From positions 1 to 9,125 of the forward strand of contig VBON01000037.1 of assembly GCA_005877525.1 (NCBI GenBank): a DNA stretch of 9,125 bases, given 5' to 3'. The translations under genes were made by a program, and so were the position numbers. Shown one piece after another: positions 6,540 to 9,125 of this stretch. Each line of letters begins with the position of its first letter. Position 1 is the first letter of the stretch. This DNA is from Nitrospirota bacterium (lineage in GTDB: Bacteria; Nitrospirota; Nitrospiria; Nitrospirales; NS-4). Under the pieces are notes generated by a model. It was given only the letters and a program-made list of their open reading frames with translations. It did not search any database and had not been told where the DNA came from.

Positions 6540-7403
6540 CTACGATGCCAGTCGGACGTTCGTCATCGCGCTATCTGAAGACGCTGCCGCGGCTTCAGGC
6601 GAACGTAGCAGGGACGATCGGCGGATACGCTCCAGATCCTGTCGGACAATCTCGTGAGCCCGGCAAAATCGTTTCAACCGCTGTTTTGAGATGTGCAGAT
6701 TTTGAACCAGACGGCGCATGCTTGGAGTCTTTCGGTAGGCCGCCAGAAACTCTTCTCTTGACGTGAATGGAAAGGGCCGCGAAGCTTGGGTGTAATGCGG
6801 TTCTGCCGGAATAACGCCGTACGCCACTCCCCGATTGATTAACTGGCGCACCCTCTCGCGACTCAAATGTAACTGCCGCCCGACCGCTTCCAACGTCCCA
6901 TGACTCTTGTACAATTCGTAGGCCTGTCTGCAATGAGCGAGGCCATCCTCCGCTAAATGTTCCGGAGGGGAGGACTCTACCGTGGCTATCCGCTTAGAGA
7001 TATTCAGCACCTGCACCTTTTCGAGCTGCCTGTGAATGAGCGCGCGAAATCGCCTATTGACCTGCCTTCCGCAGATCATTTTCGCGAGAATGAAGGGGTC
7101 GGTATGCAAGTATGACGCGGCGTGCGTTGTTCCTCCCGCCAACAGGAGAAACCGATACAATCGATGCTCAAGGCTGCTGGCGGCCGTGCACGGCAAGGGT
7201 TTCGGTGACAGGTCCCCGTGTTTCAAAGCCCTTTCTACCTTCTCTAAGGTCATCTGCGCGACCGGCTTCCGAGTCAGGATGTTCTGAATAGTTTTGGGAT
7301 ACAGATAGGCGCCTGCCGCCGCTAGATATTTGTCGTGGCCCGGCGCCAGAACTTTCTCCAGTGCTTCCGCCAAATATACGGGATGTCGCCTTCCGTCATT
7401 CAT
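6540..7403 (-). CDS. Protein of about four helix-turn-helix-like units, function unknown
   Basis: The protein has 287 residues from the ATG at 7403, chosen because GGAAGGA (7418-7412) is eight bases upstream; the ATG at 7412 overlaps that site. I do not recognise the family. Four HTH-like segments can be seen: residues 26-60 (YPKTIQNILTRKP, Cro/CI-like), 91-123 (AASYLHTDPFILAKMI), 161-194 (GTLEAVGRQLHLSRERVRQL, close to a sigma-70 region 4 HTH) and 219-252 (SMRRLVQNLHISKQRLKRF). The last two align with each other through LH-(L/I)-S-(R/K)-x-R, indicating an internal duplication. The protein is basic, lacks membrane segments, and has an Ala/Ser-rich tail. It is probably a cytoplasmic DNA-binding protein; whether it is a repressor, an activator or a structural DNA-binding factor cannot be told. 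It stands alone between LuxR B and the cyd operon, with hairpins on both sides. Confidence 0.8.
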   Translation of the reverse strand: MNDGRRHPVYLAEALEKVLAPGHDKYLAAAGAYLYPKTIQNILTRKPVAQMTLEKVERALKHGDLSPKPLPCTAASSLEHRLYRFLLLAGGTTHAASYLHTDPFILAKMICGRQVNRRFRALIHRQLEKVQVLNISKRIATVESSPPEHLAEDGLAHCRQAYELYKSHGTLEAVGRQLHLSRERVRQLINRGVAYGVIPAEPHYTQASRPFPFTSREEFLAAYRKTPSMRRLVQNLHISKQRLKRFCRAHEIVRQDLERIRRSSLLRSPEAAAASSDSAMTNVRLAS

Positions 7404-7447
7404 AAGTTTCATCCTTCCGGTTTATCGAATCTCAGAATGCTTCCGCC

Positions 7448-7467
7448 GGAGTCTCCCCCATGACTCC
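7448..7467 (-). promoter_or_regulatory. Hairpin in the leader of the multi-HTH gene
   Basis: GGAGTC (7448-7453) and GACTCC (7462-7467) form a perfect 6-bp stem with an eight-base loop that is G-rich on the transcribed strand. It lies 45-64 bases before the chosen ATG and could be an operator palindrome or an RNA structure in the leader. Confidence 0.3.
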
Positions 7468-7643
7468 CAGCAAGTCCCGTACCAGACGATCTTCGCAATC
7501 AGAATCCCTGACTTCTCTGAATAAACGGCGAGAGAAAGACGTGATCCAACAAGGCCTTATCTTAAAAAATAGGTAAATGATCCAATTTGCCGCGCTCAGG
7601 GGTTCCTAATCCCTTTACATATATACCTGTTCGTTTTCCTACA

Positions 7644-7665
7644 GAGTGGCTCCTTTCAGCCACTC
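7644..7665 (-). terminator. Strong hairpin downstream of the cyd operon
   Basis: GAGTGGCT (7644-7651) and AGCCACTC (7658-7665) form a perfect 8-bp GC-rich stem with a six-base loop, about 70 bases past the cydB stop. No T-run directly follows, but with the nested structure at 7675-7731 it is the most likely end of the cyd transcript or an RNA-stabilising 3' end. Confidence 0.5.
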
Positions 7666-7674
7666 CGCAGGCGA

Positions 7675-7731
7675 GCGGGAAACTAAGACGAACTGAAGAC
7701 AGTGGCCAGTTCAGATAGGGCGGGTTCCCGC
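7675..7731 (-). terminator. Nested inverted repeats directly after the cydB stop
   Basis: GCGGGAA (7675-7681) pairs with TTCCCGC (7725-7731), and within it GAACTG (7690-7695) pairs with CAGTTC (7707-7712). The outer arm starts two bases after the stop codon. Together with 7644-7665 this gives a highly structured 3' region of the cyd mRNA. Confidence 0.45.
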
Positions 7732-7733
7732 GA

Positions 7734-8741
7734 CTAATGAACAGATAATGAACGTGCCTTGAAGATGCGAAAAAGGTAGTAAAGGGAAGGAAACAGCACG
7801 ACACCACCCACGAGAATGGCAAGCAGTAGTAACCGCAGAGTCAAGGGGGACGCCGCGGCGTTAGAGATTGTGATGTTCGGGATTACCAGAAATGGAAATT
7901 GCGCGAAGGCCCAGCCCCAGAGGACTAGTACGGCCTCACCCGCCGCGCAGATTTGCGCTAGAAGAAAACGACGTTTCGATAAGGCGAGAATGGCTCCCCC
8001 TGCAACAACGGCTGTCACGAGCAGCAGCGATAACCCCCAGACAGTTCGAGTTAATTCTCTCCAAATCTGCGGGGCGCCTCGGGCTGACAGAGCACCAACG
8101 ACGGCGGCCAAGAGCGCGACCATCACGGCGGCCACGAGGGCGCGCCGGCGAAAATCCTCCCGAAGCTCTGTTTCCTTCGCCTCGCGGGTAAGATACACGG
8201 CGGCCAGAAAGACAAACAGCGCCAACGCAAAGAGTCCTACGGCGAGTGGAAACGGCGCGAGCCATGGCCAGACGAATACCGAGAGGAGGTTACGGTCGTT
8301 CTCGCGAAGCTCGCCCGAGGCAACTGTGCCAATTGTCAGTCCCAACAGCACCGGGGTGATCACGCTGGCGATGGCAAAGGTTCGTTCCCAATACGGGTGC
8401 ATGTCGCGCTTATGAACATCGTAGCTTCGGAAGGCGAAGCTTGCGCCCCTCAGCACAATCCCTATGAGCATCAGGGTGAGCGGGATGTGTAACCGCGTCG
8501 TAATCACGGCGAACGCCCCGGGAAACGCCGTGAACAGGACAGTGATGACCAGGATCAGCCAGACATGGTTGGCTTCCCAGATGGGTCCGATTGCTTCATC
8601 GATCAGCCTGCGTTGCGCGGGGCTTCGAGGACCTCGCGCCAAAAGTTTCCAGAACCCGGCCCCGTAGTCGGCACCGCCAAGGAGGACATAGAATGTGAGC
8701 GAGGCCAAAATGATCCCCGCCGTCATGACTTCAAGATACAT
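7734..8741 (-). CDS. cydB: Cytochrome bd-type oxidase subunit II (CydB)
   Basis: The protein has 335 residues, within the usual range for CydB, and about nine hydrophobic helices (roughly 7-25, 57-79, 85-103, 121-141, 165-184, 201-219, 237-254, 260-283, 303-325). Family signatures are clear: GGADYGAGFW (22-31), EAIGPIWEANHVWLI (49-63), LRGASFAFR (97-105) and QFPFLVIPNITI (281-292). CydB pairs with CydA in the inner membrane to form the oxidase that reduces oxygen to water with electrons normally taken from quinol, typically at low oxygen or under stress. The ATG at 8741 directly follows the TAG of cydA (8744-8742) with no spacer; only a weak GGGA precedes it, so translation is probably coupled to cydA. 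Hairpins at 7644-7731 likely mark the end of the operon. No cydX- or cydDC-like gene is visible downstream. Confidence 0.95.
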   Translation of the reverse strand: MYLEVMTAGIILASLTFYVLLGGADYGAGFWKLLARGPRSPAQRRLIDEAIGPIWEANHVWLILVITVLFTAFPGAFAVITTRLHIPLTLMLIGIVLRGASFAFRSYDVHKRDMHPYWERTFAIASVITPVLLGLTIGTVASGELRENDRNLLSVFVWPWLAPFPLAVGLFALALFVFLAAVYLTREAKETELREDFRRRALVAAVMVALLAAVVGALSARGAPQIWRELTRTVWGLSLLLVTAVVAGGAILALSKRRFLLAQICAAGEAVLVLWGWAFAQFPFLVIPNITISNAAASPLTLRLLLLAILVGGVVLFPSLYYLFRIFKARSLSVH

Positions 8742-9125
8742 CTATTTCCCAGCAGGGGGAGAATAAAGTTGGGGGCTCGCGGCAATGTGGCCAACCAGCA
8801 ACCAGACCACCATAGCCGCCAAGAACAGGTACAGGACCGTGAACGTGATTAGCGGCAGGATCAGGCCCGGCATGGGAGTCAGCGCTTGGGATGTCCTCAT
8901 GACACCATAAATAATCCATGGCTGGCGACCGACCTCCGTCACCACCCACCCCGCTTCAATAGCGAGAAAGCCTAACGGAGAAGTGAGAACAATCGCGCGG
9001 AGCAGCCAGGTGGCCTCCGCCAATGAGCGATGCCGCCACCACCACCAAGCTGTCCACAGGGCGACCGCCATCATCATGAAGCCGGCGGCGACCATCAGCT
9101 GGAACGCCGGATGGAGGATCCCTAC
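8742..9125 (-). CDS. cydA: Cytochrome bd-type oxidase subunit I (CydA), C-terminal 127 residues
   Basis: The frame is open to the right edge, so only the last 127 residues are present. They contain the C-terminal CydA signature IEAGWVVTEVGRQPW (56-70 of the fragment), followed by a last hydrophobic helix (about 88-111). The glutamate in IEAGW probably corresponds to E. coli Glu445 near the high-spin hemes. Near the start of the fragment, AFQLMVAAG appears to match the FRxMVxxG region that holds Met393, the axial ligand of heme b558, with Gln in place of the usual Arg391; this alignment is by eye. The rest of the protein, including the quinol-binding Q-loop and the histidine ligands, lies outside the window, so the subfamily and the electron donor cannot be settled. 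It is directly followed by cydB and clearly forms an operon with it. Confidence 0.92.
   Translation of the reverse strand, partial: VGILHPAFQLMVAAGFMMMAVALWTAWWWWRHRSLAEATWLLRAIVLTSPLGFLAIEAGWVVTEVGRQPWIIYGVMRTSQALTPMPGLILPLITFTVLYLFLAAMVVWLLVGHIAASPQLYSPPAGK

Larger units (their letters stand above)
7404..7733. other. 330-bp intergenic region between cydB and the multi-HTH gene
   Basis: No credible gene lies here; an 86-codon minus-strand ORF (7562-7822) overlaps the 3' end of cydB out of frame and has no domain. The right half is dense in inverted repeats (7644-7731). The left half should contain the promoter of the multi-HTH gene, but I see no clear -35/-10 pair. A minus-strand T6 tract is at 7571-7566, not directly next to a stable stem. 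Confidence 0.6.

Noticed and set aside
6120..7733. Mobile element or defence island between LuxR B and cydB
   Set aside because: No transposase, integrase, nuclease or terminal repeat with target duplication is visible; the hairpins alone do not support it.
7562..7822. 86-codon minus-strand ORF overlapping the 3' end of cydB
   Set aside because: Out of frame with cydB, starts inside it, runs through the hairpin region, and shows no domain.
7816..8415. 199-codon plus-strand ORF opposite cydB
   Set aside because: Composition is Ala/Arg/Ser/Thr-rich as expected for the antisense of a membrane protein gene; cydB is unambiguous.

Overview
The window (9.1 kb, moderately high GC) looks like chromosomal DNA of a free-living Gram-negative bacterium. 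A Nitrospira-like (Nitrospirota) origin is my best guess. It rests on the style of the paired LuxR regulators that share a TTRTGILVQV C-terminus, and on the mix of glycogen metabolism with cytochrome bd oxidase. No ribosomal or other definitive marker is present, so the assignment is tentative. I see no CRISPR array, tRNA, rRNA, transposase or prophage gene.

Layout, left to right. (1) Positions 1-3782, minus strand: a likely two-gene unit of a glycogen debranching enzyme (glgX, 1632-3782) followed by a fused HAD phosphatase/HerA-like ATPase that runs off the left edge (start at 1579). An extended -10 promoter for glgX lies at 3841-3866. (2) 3964-4398, plus strand: a small exported protein, probably a lipoprotein, divergent from glgX. 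(3) 4517-6119, minus strand: two tandem paralogous LuxR/GerE-type regulators with nearly identical DNA-binding domains and diverged N-terminal PAS-like sensors. (4) 6120-6539: a 420-bp stretch with no convincing large gene. It holds two perfect 7-bp hairpins and a possible 30-codon ORF with a good Shine-Dalgarno. (5) 6540-7403, minus strand: a 287-residue protein built of about four helix-turn-helix-like units, function unknown. (6) 7404-7733: a structured intergenic region with large hairpins just after cydB. (7) 7734-9125, minus strand: cydB and the 3' end of cydA, encoding a cytochrome bd-type oxidase, with the cydA stop directly abutting the cydB start.

Most of the window is transcribed right to left; only the small exported protein is on the plus strand. 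The functional themes are glycogen/alpha-glucan turnover coupled to a HAD-ATPase, a respiratory oxidase used at low oxygen, and an array of DNA-binding proteins between them. The regulators could control the flanking genes, but nothing in the sequence proves this. The items I consider least ordinary are the HAD-ATPase fusion, the multi-HTH protein, the Gln-x-Met sequence where an Arg-x-Met is expected in CydA, and the hairpin-rich gaps.
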